A stretch of DNA of 64,000 bases from Thermoplasmata archaeon UBA61 (GTDB taxonomy: Archaea; Thermoplasmatota; Thermoplasmata; Lutacidiplasmatales; UBA184): positions 62,001-126,000 of the forward strand of contig DASW01000009.1 in assembly GCA_002503985.1 (NCBI GenBank). Direction: 5' to 3'. Shown one piece after another: positions 18,423 to 27,248 of this stretch. Position 1 is the first letter of the stretch. Every line of letters starts with the position of its first letter. The position numbers were made by a program, and so were the translations under genes. The notes beneath the pieces are model-generated. The model was not told where the DNA came from and ran no database searches. It worked only from the letters and a program-made list of their open reading frames with translations.

Positions 18423-18641
18423 CTACGAGATGACCCCGAGCAGGAGGATGATCCCCAGCACGAATCCGATGATCCAGAGCGTCTCGGGGATGACGAAGAA
18501 GAACAGCACTTGGCCGAACTTCTCCGGCTTCTCGGCGATGATCCCCATGCCGGCCGCCCCAATTCCCGATTGGGCCATACCGGTTCCAATCAGTCCTCCG
18601 GCGATGGCGATCCCGGCCGCGAGCGTCGCGTACTGATCCAT
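18423..18641 (-). CDS. atpK: A-type ATP synthase subunit K (c-ring proteolipid)
   Basis: 72 aa, one hairpin of two membrane helices (about 5-33 and 44-70) with glycine-rich first helix (GLIGTGMAQSGIGAAGMG). The ion-binding carboxylate is Glu53 in VIPETLWIIGF. The protein is a single hairpin, so the ring should have one site per hairpin. The ligand set does not allow a safe choice between H+ and Na+. First gene of the minus-strand K-E-C operon. Confidence 0.96.
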   Translation of the reverse strand: MDQYATLAAGIAIAGGLIGTGMAQSGIGAAGMGIIAEKPEKFGQVLFFFVIPETLWIIGFVLGIILLLGVIS

Positions 18642-18670
18642 GGCTGACCCGGGCGGGCGAACAAGGTTGG

Positions 18671-18680
18671 GTATATAACC
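18671..18680 (-). promoter_or_regulatory. TATA box of the atpK-E-C operon
   Basis: TTATATAC on the minus strand about 34 bases before the atpK ATG. It lies between atpK and the VKOR gene, inside an otherwise GC-rich gap. Confidence 0.65.
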
Positions 18681-18720
18681 CGGGACCCACGGGAAGGGGC
18701 CCAGTCTACCGCCGAGAAAC

Positions 18721-19209
18721 CTAGTCCGGCGGGGAGGGGGTCGCGGTCGGGTTTTCTAGCGCTCGGGACCGGGCCCTGGCACGCGCCTTGCGAACGAGTG
18801 CGATCGTTGCCCCCCACGCGACCCATCCGAGAACCCAGGCGGCGAGGCAGACCGGGCAGAGGGCGTGGATCTCGAACAGCTCCTCGTAGAGGAAGTAGAG
18901 GGAGACGGCCACTCCACCCGTCGTGAGGAGGAGCAGAAGGTAGGGCCAGAGGAGCTCCTTGCGTCGGGACTCCGCGATTCCGGCCACGAGCAGAATGAGG
19001 ACGAAACCCCCGATGCCGATGAACGAATCCGGGATCCCGAAGAGGGTCGTCCTCCCACTGTTCGCGACGGCGCCGCACGAGACGTACGCGTTGAGGGTAC
19101 AGTACTTCTGCAGCGACGCCTCGACCGTCTCGAAGTACGTGTAGATCGCGACGATGAGGCCGAACCCTCCGGCGAGGTAGATGACCGACCGGATGTCCCG
19201 CGTGCGCAT
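18721..19209 (-). CDS. Vitamin K epoxide reductase (VKOR) family protein
   Basis: 162 aa with four to five membrane helices. The redox pair CPVC (118-121) sits in ALCPVCLAAW, and the second pair is C37/C45 in KYCTLNAYVSCG. VKOR homologues oxidise a periplasmic or extracellular thioredoxin-like partner and pass electrons to quinone. The gene immediately upstream (9 bases) encodes a membrane protein with an external thioredoxin domain, so the two probably form a disulfide-generating pair. Confidence 0.92.
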   Translation of the reverse strand: MRTRDIRSVIYLAGGFGLIVAIYTYFETVEASLQKYCTLNAYVSCGAVANSGRTTLFGIPDSFIGIGGFVLILLVAGIAESRRKELLWPYLLLLLTTGGVAVSLYFLYEELFEIHALCPVCLAAWVLGWVAWGATIALVRKARARARSRALENPTATPSPPD

Positions 19210-19218
19210 CTCGAAGCT

Positions 19219-20391
19219 CTACGTGACCTGGGTAAGGTCCGCCGCCACGGAACTCTGCGTGTTGCTGCCCCAGATGGCGGCGTTGCCCCATCCCGCGTAG
19301 TACGGTTGCGTGGCCAGGTTGGCAGGAGTGGCGCCGTTCGATTTGGCAATGTAGGCCATCATCCACCAGGTCTGTCCCTGGACGACCGACCATGGCGTCC
19401 CGGTCGCCGTACTGACGTCCGTTTGCATGGTTCCGGTGGTGTACGAGGAAACGTCGTTCGGCTGGATCAGCGTCGCGCCCCCATGGACGTACTGACCGTT
19501 GATGACCACGAACGGGATCGAGCTGCCGGAGTAGGCGCTGACGTACGCCTGCTCGATGCAGTTGGAGGTGCTCGGGAAGGTCCCCGTGACCTGCGAGGTG
19601 TCCTCGCTCACGACGAACGAAACGTAGGAGGAGGAGACCTGCGCGTTGGCGAGGACGACCTCGGGAATGCCATCCTCGGCGGAATTCGTGAACGTGACGC
19701 TGCTTAACGGCACGCTCCCGAACCCGGTGAGCGCTTTCCAGATTGCCCAGCTGCTCGCGGAGCAGTACGGGCACCACGTCGCGCCGTAGTAGTAGACGGT
19801 CGGGAGGCCGTTCTCATGCCACGGCGAGACGCTGACCGACATCCAGCCGGCGGGTTCCGATGCTCCCGAGGACGGGAGGACCGGGCAGCCGAAGAAGAGG
19901 ACGCCCGTGAGCGCGATCAATCCCGAGACCACGAGGCCGACCACGATGCCGGTCACCAGCGTCAATCGGTAGACCTTCGACCAGCGCGCCTTGGTCGATC
20001 GGAGTAGCCCGAAGAGCAGGAGGAATGCCACGATGACGAGCACGAGCGCCAGGTACGGGATCGCCGGTAGCACCAAGCCGACCGGCGAGGGAACGATGTA
20101 GGCGAGGACGAACCAGATACCGAAGATCGGTACCAAGAGGTAGCCGATGCGGGGGAGCGTCCACTTCCGCTCGGCCTTCTCCCGGTCCTCCTTCGAGGGG
20201 GCCGCCGGGGTCGAGGGGGCCTCGCCCTGCCGCCGCTGACGCGAGCGCTGGCGATGGTACAGTCCCCGGAGGGCGCGACCGGATTCCTGAACGGACGTGT
20301 CGGGGTGAAAACCAACCTTCGGGTCCTCCGCGATCTTGTCCCAGTCCCAGCCTTTCGACCGGAGCTCTTCTACCCGGTCCCAGTCGACCAT
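19219..20391 (-). CDS. DUF929-type membrane-anchored thioredoxin-fold protein
   Basis: 390 aa. An N-terminal soluble stretch (1-75, VDWDRVEELRSKGWDWDKIAED) is followed by three membrane helices (about 82-103, 108-130, 143-167), then an outward domain. The active site is CPYC (207-210) in YYYGATWCPYCSASSWAIW, followed by SIPFVVINGQYVHGG, the cis-Pro loop. This is the DUF929 pattern. Its role is probably DsbA-like, with VKOR as its re-oxidant, because the VKOR gene follows at 9 bases. Confidence 0.88.
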   Translation of the reverse strand: MVDWDRVEELRSKGWDWDKIAEDPKVGFHPDTSVQESGRALRGLYHRQRSRQRRQGEAPSTPAAPSKEDREKAERKWTLPRIGYLLVPIFGIWFVLAYIVPSPVGLVLPAIPYLALVLVIVAFLLLFGLLRSTKARWSKVYRLTLVTGIVVGLVVSGLIALTGVLFFGCPVLPSSGASEPAGWMSVSVSPWHENGLPTVYYYGATWCPYCSASSWAIWKALTGFGSVPLSSVTFTNSAEDGIPEVVLANAQVSSSYVSFVVSEDTSQVTGTFPSTSNCIEQAYVSAYSGSSIPFVVINGQYVHGGATLIQPNDVSSYTTGTMQTDVSTATGTPWSVVQGQTWWMMAYIAKSNGATPANLATQPYYAGWGNAAIWGSNTQSSVAADLTQVT

Positions 20392-20502
20392 CCACCGACC
20401 CAGTTGTACGCTCCTTTTCCTCTTTTGCCCCGAAAGGGAACCGAACCCCCGAGAGGGTCGTCCCCCAACGGCCTTTTACCCGAAACAAGGTGCGGCTGTC
20501 CG

Positions 20503-21405
20503 ATGCGCCTCACCTTCCTCGGCACCGCCGGCTCGTGGCCGACCAAGGAACGGTCGGCGAGCGCGATCGCGTTGGACGCGGAGAAGGAGCTCATCCTCCT
20601 CGATTGCGGAGAGGGCACGCAGCGCCAATTCTTCCAGTCGTCCGCATCGTTCATGCGGGTCCGGCGGGTCTTCCTGACCCACTTCCACGGGGACCACTTC
20701 CTCGGCCTCCCCGGTCTCATCCAGAGCATGTGCCTCAACAACCGGACCGAGCCGCTCGACATCTACGGACCCCCCGATGCCGAGGAGATGGTCGGGAGGG
20801 CGCTTCGGATGGGATACTTCACCCTCCGATTCCCGGTCACGGTCCACGCGCTCTCGCCCGGTGCCACGGTAGAGCTCGACGGCTACTCGGTGCGGACCGC
20901 GGCCGCCATCCACCCCGTTCCCTCCCTGGCCTACCGTGTCGAGGAGGGCCCCAAGCGCGGCCGGTTCGACGGCGAAAAGGCCCGCTCCCTGGGGATCCAC
21001 GGGCGGGACTTTGCGAAGCTCGAGGCGGGTGAAGCAGTTCGGGTCGGCTCGACCGTCGTGAACCCCTCGGACGTTATGGGACCGCCGCGCTCCGGCCGGT
21101 CGGTGGTCTATTCGGGGGACACGGCGCCGTCGGAGGAGGTACGACGCCTCTCGCACCGCGCGACCGTCCTCATCCACGAGGCGACGGTCTCCCAGGAGCT
21201 CGAGGCCCAGGCGAACGAATGGGGCCACTCCTCGGCCCGCCAGGCGGCCGAGATCGCGAACGCCGCCGAGGTCGCCACGCTCTTCCTCACGCACTTCTCG
21301 GCCCGCTACAAGGAGCTCGAAGGGCTCGAGTCCGAGGCGCGGATCCTCTTTCCGGGTTCCCAGGTCGCGCGGGACCTCCTCGACCATCCCATCCTCCAAC
21401 CATGA
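20503..21405 (+). CDS. rnz: Ribonuclease Z (tRNA 3' endonuclease)
   Basis: 300 aa, short form. Metallo-beta-lactamase fold that removes 3' trailers from tRNA precursors. The motif FLTHFHGDHFLGLPGL is exact, with YSGDTAPSEE, IHEATVSQE and FLTHFSARY supplying the remaining metal ligands and the family HxxxT-like loop. Start at 20503 (MRLTFLGTAGSWPT) begins at the first beta strand. TTTTACC at about 20474-20480 is a probable TATA element. The stop overlaps the hutI start (ATGA). Confidence 0.96.
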   Translation: MRLTFLGTAGSWPTKERSASAIALDAEKELILLDCGEGTQRQFFQSSASFMRVRRVFLTHFHGDHFLGLPGLIQSMCLNNRTEPLDIYGPPDAEEMVGRALRMGYFTLRFPVTVHALSPGATVELDGYSVRTAAAIHPVPSLAYRVEEGPKRGRFDGEKARSLGIHGRDFAKLEAGEAVRVGSTVVNPSDVMGPPRSGRSVVYSGDTAPSEEVRRLSHRATVLIHEATVSQELEAQANEWGHSSARQAAEIANAAEVATLFLTHFSARYKELEGLESEARILFPGSQVARDLLDHPILQP

Positions 21406-22673
21406 TTCGAGCGGACACCATCGTCACGGACATCGGCGAGCTCGCGACCCTGGCCCGGGGGCCCGTGCCGCGCATCGGGAAGGCGGCCGACGACCTCGGG
21501 GTCCTCACCGACGCGGCGCTCGCGGTCGCCGAGGGCCGTTTCGCCTGGGTAGGACGCGAACGCACCCTCTCCACGGCCGTCCGTCTACGCCCGGGCGGCC
21601 GGCGCCTCTCGGCCGGGGGCGGGGTCGTGGTCCCCGGGTTCGTGGACGCTCATACCCACGTCCTCTTCGCGGGGGACCGAGCGTTCGAGCTCCCGCTCAA
21701 GGTGCGAGGGATGGGGTATGCCGAGATCGCCCGGGCCGGCGGAGGCCTCTTCGCGACCGTTCGGGCGACCCGAAAGGCCACCGACGAGGCGCTGCTCGCG
21801 GCGACCGCCGCCCGACTCCTCCGCATGGGGAGTTGGGGGACCGCCTCGGTCGAGGTGAAGTCGGGCTACGCCCTCACGGTCGAGGGAGAGCTGCGGCTCC
21901 TCCGCCTCATCCCCCGGCTCGCCCGGCGCACCGGGCTACGGCTCGTCCCGACCTTCCTCGGCGCGCACGCGGTCGCGCCCGAGTACCGCACCCGGCCGGA
22001 CGCGTACGTCGATCTCCTCGTCAAGGACGCGCTCCCGAGGGTCGCGAAGCAGGGGCTCGCCCGCTTCTGTGACGTCTTCTGCGAACCGGGGTTCTTCTCC
22101 GTCCGTCAGTCCGAGCGGCTCCTCCGAGCCGCCCTCGCGCTCGGGCTCGGCGTCAAGATCCACGCCGAGGAGTTCATCCTCTCGGGCGGAGCCCGCCTGG
22201 CCTCGCGCCTCCATGCGGTGTCGGCCGACCACTTACTAGCGGCACGGGCCGAGGACCGAGAGCTCCTCGCGAAGAGCGGCGTCACGGCCGTGCTCCTCCC
22301 CATCACCGCGCTCACCGCCTCCCCCGGCGTTCGGAGCCCGGGTCGGGAGATGGTGGACGCCGGGGTCCCGGTCGCCCTCGGCACGGACTGCTCACCGAAC
22401 TCCTGGGTCGAGGCGATGCCCCTCGTCCTCGCGCACGCCGTCCACGCCGCGCGGCTCACGCCCGCCGAGGCGCTGACGGCGGCTACCGTGAACGCGGCGC
22501 ATGCGGTCGGCCTCGAGGACGCGGGCATGGTCGCTGCGGGCCGGCCCGCCGATTTCACGGTCTTCCCGGTCCGCTCCGTCGACCAGCTCGGATACCGTTT
22601 CGACGTGATTCCGGCTCTGGTTTTCCGTCAGGGAAACCCGATTTCTCCGCCGACACTCCGTCAGTACTTCTAA
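21402..22673 (+). CDS. hutI: Imidazolonepropionase
   Basis: 423 aa. Amidohydrolase that opens imidazolone-5-propionate to N-formimino-glutamate in histidine breakdown. PGFVDAHTHVLFAGDRAFE carries the HxH metal ligands; SVEVKSGYALTVEGEL, IHAEEF and GTDCSPNSW give the other metal and substrate residues. No other hut gene is in the window. Its coupling to rnz by a 4-base overlap is positional and need not be functional. Confidence 0.95.
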   Translation: MIRADTIVTDIGELATLARGPVPRIGKAADDLGVLTDAALAVAEGRFAWVGRERTLSTAVRLRPGGRRLSAGGGVVVPGFVDAHTHVLFAGDRAFELPLKVRGMGYAEIARAGGGLFATVRATRKATDEALLAATAARLLRMGSWGTASVEVKSGYALTVEGELRLLRLIPRLARRTGLRLVPTFLGAHAVAPEYRTRPDAYVDLLVKDALPRVAKQGLARFCDVFCEPGFFSVRQSERLLRAALALGLGVKIHAEEFILSGGARLASRLHAVSADHLLAARAEDRELLAKSGVTAVLLPITALTASPGVRSPGREMVDAGVPVALGTDCSPNSWVEAMPLVLAHAVHAARLTPAEALTAATVNAAHAVGLEDAGMVAAGRPADFTVFPVRSVDQLGYRFDVIPALVFRQGNPISPPTLRQYF

Positions 22674-22678
22674 ATAGG
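22671..22678 (+). promoter_or_regulatory. TATA box of the small basic protein gene
   Basis: CTAAATAG overlapping the hutI stop codon, centred about 37 bases before the ATG at 22712. Confidence 0.5.
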
Positions 22679-22711
22679 GGGGCTCCACTCCTCGCCCTCG
22701 AGGTCGCCAAA

Positions 22712-22927
22712 ATGGCGGAGCGTGTAGGCAAAGAGCAGATCAAGCGAGAGAAGGGTTACCTGTACTATCTCGGCAAGGACGGGTATCTCTGGAAAACCCC
22801 AACGAAGCTGAACAAGTCCGGCAAGAAGGGACGCGTCGGCACGGAGAAGATCACCCGTCAAGACGGCTACATGTACTTCCTTGACAAGAAGGGGTTCATC
22901 TCTCGCGCCAAGATGAAGAACGCCTGA
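22712..22927 (+). CDS. Small basic protein with a duplicated GYxYxLxKxG motif
   Basis: 71 aa, about a quarter Lys/Arg. Two related halves: EQIKREKGYLYYLGKDGYLW (about 8-27) and EKITRQDGYMYFLDKKGFIS (about 45-64), joined by a Lys/Gly-rich linker. The repeat suggests a small beta-hairpin pair that binds nucleic acid or is chromatin-associated; this is inferred from charge and symmetry only. A TATA-like CTAAATAG at 22671-22678 and the strong terminator behind it show a monocistronic, possibly highly expressed gene. I recognise similar small archaeal proteins but no assigned function. Confidence 0.78.
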   Translation: MAERVGKEQIKREKGYLYYLGKDGYLWKTPTKLNKSGKKGRVGTEKITRQDGYMYFLDKKGFISRAKMKNA

Positions 22928-22943
22928 ACGGCGTCACCCTTTC

Positions 22944-22986
22944 TTGGGGACCTTCCTTCGGGAAGGTTCCCAACCCTCTTTTTTTC
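22944..22986 (+). terminator. Stem-loop plus T-tract terminator
   Basis: A 12-13 bp stem (TTGGGGACCTTCC / GGAAGGTTCCCAA) closed by a TTCG tetraloop is followed after four bases by a run of seven Ts broken by one C. It lies 17 bases past the stop of the small basic protein. The structure looks like a bacterial intrinsic terminator; in archaea the T-tract alone usually suffices. Confidence 0.65.
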
Positions 22987-23063
22987 GTTCGTACGGTGCG
23001 GCCTGCTCCTACCGTGACCGAGGCACCTTCGCTCGGGCGCGGGCGCTCTTCGCCCACCGCGTC

Positions 23064-24086
23064 CTAGGTCGAACGGACCGTGGGAACGGTCGGCCCGGGT
23101 CGATAGCGCTTCCAGAGCGCGTAGAAGAACAGCCCGAAGAGAACGTCGGGCACGAGCACCACCGGCAGGAAGAGCTGGGAGACCAATCCGATGGCGACGA
23201 TCGGAAGCAGGGCGCCGAGGGCCAGCATCGTGAGCGCCGCCTCGTTCCCGCTACGGCCGACCTCCCGACGCACGAACAGGAAGAGGGCGCCGCTGAAGAG
23301 AAGGTCGACCGCGATCGTGAGCGGCGGCCAGAGGGAGACCGCGCCCCCGAGACCGGGCACGAGGAGCAGAATCGGGTAGAACGCGAGACCGAGCCCGAAG
23401 AACCAACCCGGAGCGATCCGGGGACCGGGGTACGGGGGGTCGAGCGTGCCGTGCGGGAGCCGGCAGGTGACCGCATAGAGGAGCCCGGCGAGGAGCGCGG
23501 CGGACACGAGCAGCCACGGCGCGGTCCGCCAGTAGCCGGTGGCCAGGACCAACACCCCGATGTCGAGGGCGTAGACAGCGAGGGCGATAGGGATCTCGCG
23601 GCTCGAGAGGAGCGAGCGGCCGCGCGTCTCGGGAAGGGCGAGGCCGAGGAGGAGGATCGGAAGACCGACGCTGAGGACGATATGCACACCGAGCACACCG
23701 ACCGTCCAGACCCAGTTCACCCCGGCGAACCGGCCGTAGGAGCCGAGGGCGCCCACGACGGACGCGTGGGGGTTGAACAGCGTACTGAGGGCAGTTCCCT
23801 CCTCGAGAAGCCCGTAGGCCGCGCCGAGGAGAACCACGCCCGCCCACCCCGGCCGCCACCGGACGAACGCCTCTCGGGCGAGAAGGACCCCGGGCCCGTA
23901 GAGACCCAGGTTCAGGGCGAGGAATAGCAGGAAGCCCCCGGGCGCGTAGACGAGCGCCGCGACCGGTGTTGACCCCGAGAGATACTCGGGGATCCCCGGC
24001 GTGAAGCAGAGCAAGAGAAGTACCGGATGTCGCCGGAAGAACGCGACCGCTCGAGGGAAGAGACGAGGCCGAGCTTCCTCGGTCAT
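23064..24086 (-). CDS. Polytopic membrane protein, unknown function
   Basis: 340 aa from the ATG at 24086 (another ATG at 24143 is possible). About nine hydrophobic helices. A conserved-looking segment GVVLLGAAYGLLEEGTALSTLFNP has an EE pair reminiscent of membrane-embedded CPBP-type proteases, but the rest of that motif set is not evident. No family assigned. Convergent with the small basic protein and divergent from nrdJ. Confidence 0.7.
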   Translation of the reverse strand: MTEEARPRLFPRAVAFFRRHPVLLLLCFTPGIPEYLSGSTPVAALVYAPGGFLLFLALNLGLYGPGVLLAREAFVRWRPGWAGVVLLGAAYGLLEEGTALSTLFNPHASVVGALGSYGRFAGVNWVWTVGVLGVHIVLSVGLPILLLGLALPETRGRSLLSSREIPIALAVYALDIGVLVLATGYWRTAPWLLVSAALLAGLLYAVTCRLPHGTLDPPYPGPRIAPGWFFGLGLAFYPILLLVPGLGGAVSLWPPLTIAVDLLFSGALFLFVRREVGRSGNEAALTMLALGALLPIVAIGLVSQLFLPVVLVPDVLFGLFFYALWKRYRPGPTVPTVRST

Positions 24087-24222
24087 CGGAGGAGACGGGT
24101 CGTTCCCCGTACTTAGAACCGGGGAGCGTTCGGAAATTCGCAACCCCTCTTACCAAGGAACGGCGTGTGCGCTTCGGGCGACGCGATTTTCGACGCTGTC
24201 GTCGTCGCGACGACCAAGTAGA

Positions 24223-24428
24223 CTTATACCGGATGACACTTGGCTCGCACCCGGAGGGTTTTCACGGTGTCCCGAGCGACACCATCCGCGTACCCGACCG
24301 TCGGCGACCGGTGCGAAACAGCCCCTCGACAGGGCCGTTTCAGCGACCGGCCGATGGGTTAGGTCCTCGCGTGGTGTTATTACTCATCGGTCGGGACGTC
24401 CCATCGATCCTTCAGGAGTAAAGCCGTC
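24223..24428 (+). promoter_or_regulatory. nrdJ promoter and structured 5' leader
   Basis: The gap from 24087 to 24428 holds no credible gene. A strong TATA box CTTATACC (24223-24230) predicts transcription from about 24255, giving a leader of about 170 bases. It can form a perfect hairpin GGTGTC-N6-GACACC (24266-24283) and a second hairpin GAAAC...GTTTC with inner GCCC/GGGC (24315-24341), flanked by the direct repeat CGACCGG. AGGAG 10 bases before the ATG is a good ribosome binding site. A second AT-rich element (GTTATTAC, about 24375) could be a nearer promoter. Confidence 0.4.
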
Positions 24429-27224
24429 ATGGCAGTGGCCAAGAAGCGCACCGCGCCCGCATCGGACGAGTCGGTCGGACGACCCGCTCCTCGCATCGGG
24501 CGTGAACCGATTCCCGTCCCTCGCCTCGTTCCTCGCGGAAAGACCGCATTCGACACGGTCCAGTGGAGAACGCACGACGCGATGATCAAGAACGCCGAAG
24601 GGAAGGCCATCTTCGAGCAGAAGGGAATTCGCGCCCCGACGTCCTGGTCCGAGACGAGCGTCAACATCGCCGCGTCGAAGTACTTCCGCGTCCTGCAGGG
24701 CCGTCGGGAGAACTCGATCGACGGGATGATCCGCCGCGTCTGCCATTTCATGGCGGAGCGGGGCCTCGACCTGGGCTACCTCGACACTCCGGACGAGGCG
24801 ACGACGTTCGAGGAGAGCCTTTCGTACCTCATGGTCCAGCAGATGGCGGCGTTCAACAGCCCCGTCTGGTTCAACGTCGGCGTACGCGAGCCTCCGCAGT
24901 GCTCGGCGTGCTTCATCCAGTCGATCAGCGACGACATGGACTCGATCCTGGCGCTCGCGACGAGCGAGGGACGCCTGTTCAAGGGCGGCAGCGGGACCGG
25001 CACCAACCTCTCACCGCTCCGCGGCAGTCATGAGCGGCTCGCGGGGGGCGGGATCGCGTCGGGCCCCGTTTCGTTCATGCGCGCGTTCGACGCCCTCGCG
25101 GGCGTCATCAAGTCCGGCGGGACGACCCGCCGTGCGGCGAAGATGGTCATCCTCAACATGGACCACCCGGACATCGTCGACTTCATCGACTGCAAGGTCC
25201 GCGAGGAGGACAAGGCGGCGGCCCTCATCCGAGAGGGCTATTCGGTCAACTTCGACGGCACCGACCCCGATTCCGCGTACGCGTCCATCGCCTACCAGAA
25301 CGCGAACCACTCCGTCCGCGTCCCGGACGCGTTCATGGAAGCGGTCGTCCGCGACAAGGACTGGAAGACGATCCACCGGACCGACCATTCGGTCGCCGAG
25401 ACGTATCCGGCGCGCGAACTGTGGCGGAAGCTCGCGTACGCGGCCTGGCGCTGCGGGGACCCGGGGGTCCAGTTCGATGACGTGACGAACGACTGGCATA
25501 CGTGCCCTAACTCCGGCCGGATCAACGCCTCTAACCCGTGCAGTGAGTACCTGTTCCTGGACGACTCGGCGTGCAACCTCGCGTCGATCAACCTGATGCG
25601 CTTCCTGGACGCGAAGGGGCAGTTCGACATCGAGCTGTTCCGCCAGACCGTCCGGACGATGGTCCTCGCGATGGAGATCATCGTCGACGCTTCGAGCTAC
25701 CCGACCGCGCCGATCGCCCAGAATTCGCACGACTACCGGCCGCTGGGCCTCGGGTACGCGAACCTCGGCGCCCTGCTCATGCACTACGGCCTCGCCTACG
25801 ACTCGGACGCGGGACGCACGCTCGCGGCCTCCGTCTCGGCGTTCCTATCGGCCGAGGGCTACCACATGTCGAGCGAGATCGCGAAGCGGGTCGGCCCGTT
25901 CCCCGGCTTCGAGCGGAACCGGGCCCCGATGCTGCGGGTCATGGGGAAGCACGCGAAGGCCGCCGAGGAGATCCCCTACAACGACCCCCGCCTGACGGCG
26001 TTCGCCCAGGCCGCGGCCGACCGCTGGCACGACACCGTGAAGGCCGGCGAGCTCTGGGGGTATCGGAACGCCCAGATCTCCGTCATCGCGCCGACCGGTA
26101 CCATCGGGCTCCTCATGGGATGCGACACCCTCGGCCTCGAACCCGAGCTCTCCCTGGTCAAGGTGAAGAACCTCGTGGGCGGCGGGGTCCTGCGCATGGT
26201 CAACCGGACCGTGCCGAACGGCCTCCTTGCCCTCGGCTACTCCCCGGACGAGATCCGGGCCGTCACGGAGTACGTCGAGAAGACCGGGACGATCGAGGGA
26301 GCCCCGGGCCTCGCCCCGGAGGACATCAACGTCTTCGACTGCGCGCTCGCTCCGGCCGGCAGCGTTCGGACGATCCCACCGATGGGGCATCTCAAGATGC
26401 TCGGCGCCGTCCAGCCGTTCCTCTCGGGTGGGGCGTCCAAGACGATCAACCTCCCGAACGAGGCGACTGTCGAGGACATCGAGAAGATCTACCTCGAGGC
26501 GTGGAAGTTCGGCATCAAGTCGGTCGCGCTCTACCGCGACGGCTGCAAGGCGTCCCAACCGTTCGAAACGGGAAAGGGGAGGGCCGGAGCCGCCGTCGGA
26601 CCCCGCGGGCCGGCCCGCGAGCGCCTTCCGAACGAGCGCCAGGCGATCACGCACCACTTCGAAGTGGGGGGCCACGACGGCTACGTCACGGTCGGCCTCT
26701 ACCCCGACGGCCGCCCCGGTGAGATCTTCTTCCGGGTGACGAAGGAGGGCTCGACGGTGAACGGGCTCATGGACTCGCTCGGGCTCGCAATGTCGATGGC
26801 GCTCCAGCACGGGGTGCCGCTCAAGGACCTCGTCCGCAAGCTCGCCCACCTCCGATTCGAACCCGCCGGAGCGACCAACAACCCGAAGATCCGCTTCGCG
26901 AAGTCGATCCCCGACTACGTCGCTCGGTGGCTCGCTCTGGAGTTCCTCACCGAGGACGAGCGACGCGCGATCGGTCTCGAGGGACCCCCGGAGGGCAACG
27001 GCAACGGCCACGGGGCCGCCGTCCCGACCGGGACGCGACCGTCGGCCTCCCGCCCCTCGACCGTGAAGTTCGAGACCCGCGCCCTCGACGCGTTCTCCCC
27101 CGAGTTCTCGAGCGGAGGCGTCAGCGACGACGCGCCGGCCTGCGCGCTCTGCGGTGGGATCATGGTGCGGTCGGGCACGTGCTACGCGTGCACGGTCTGC
27201 GGCTCCACGAGCGGCTGCTCGTAG
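24429..27224 (+). CDS. nrdJ: Adenosylcobalamin-dependent (class II) ribonucleotide reductase
   Basis: 931 aa. Makes deoxyribonucleotides using a B12-derived radical. FNVGVREPPQCSACFIQSI holds the first redox Cys, and GGSGTGTNLSPLRG the substrate loop. NASNPCSEYLFLDDSACNLASINL holds the catalytic Asn-Cys-Glu triad and the second redox Cys. The C-terminus is a Cys-rich ribbon (CALCGG...CYACTVCGSTSGC) of the kind that re-reduces the active site. No intein. No class I beta subunit is nearby, in line with class II. Confidence 0.96.
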   Translation: MAVAKKRTAPASDESVGRPAPRIGREPIPVPRLVPRGKTAFDTVQWRTHDAMIKNAEGKAIFEQKGIRAPTSWSETSVNIAASKYFRVLQGRRENSIDGMIRRVCHFMAERGLDLGYLDTPDEATTFEESLSYLMVQQMAAFNSPVWFNVGVREPPQCSACFIQSISDDMDSILALATSEGRLFKGGSGTGTNLSPLRGSHERLAGGGIASGPVSFMRAFDALAGVIKSGGTTRRAAKMVILNMDHPDIVDFIDCKVREEDKAAALIREGYSVNFDGTDPDSAYASIAYQNANHSVRVPDAFMEAVVRDKDWKTIHRTDHSVAETYPARELWRKLAYAAWRCGDPGVQFDDVTNDWHTCPNSGRINASNPCSEYLFLDDSACNLASINLMRFLDAKGQFDIELFRQTVRTMVLAMEIIVDASSYPTAPIAQNSHDYRPLGLGYANLGALLMHYGLAYDSDAGRTLAASVSAFLSAEGYHMSSEIAKRVGPFPGFERNRAPMLRVMGKHAKAAEEIPYNDPRLTAFAQAAADRWHDTVKAGELWGYRNAQISVIAPTGTIGLLMGCDTLGLEPELSLVKVKNLVGGGVLRMVNRTVPNGLLALGYSPDEIRAVTEYVEKTGTIEGAPGLAPEDINVFDCALAPAGSVRTIPPMGHLKMLGAVQPFLSGGASKTINLPNEATVEDIEKIYLEAWKFGIKSVALYRDGCKASQPFETGKGRAGAAVGPRGPARERLPNERQAITHHFEVGGHDGYVTVGLYPDGRPGEIFFRVTKEGSTVNGLMDSLGLAMSMALQHGVPLKDLVRKLAHLRFEPAGATNNPKIRFAKSIPDYVARWLALEFLTEDERRAIGLEGPPEGNGNGHGAAVPTGTRPSASRPSTVKFETRALDAFSPEFSSGGVSDDAPACALCGGIMVRSGTCYACTVCGSTSGCS

Positions 27225-27248
27225 GATCTCGACGCGAAGCGGCCCGAC

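Noticed and set aside
15490..18636. A 1048-aa plus-strand frame over atpI and atpC-E-K
   Set aside because: It covers two operons in wrong frames; Arg/Asp/Gly-rich without any domain. The ATPase subunits explain the region.
24167..24421. An 84-aa frame before nrdJ
   Set aside because: Arg-rich, no motif, overlaps the TATA box and hairpins of the nrdJ leader.
24253..24428. Canonical cobalamin riboswitch before nrdJ
   Set aside because: GGTGCGAAAC resembles part of the core, but the GGGAA and GCCACTG parts and the B12 box (AGCCNGGAGACC-like) are absent. Kept only as an unassigned structured leader.
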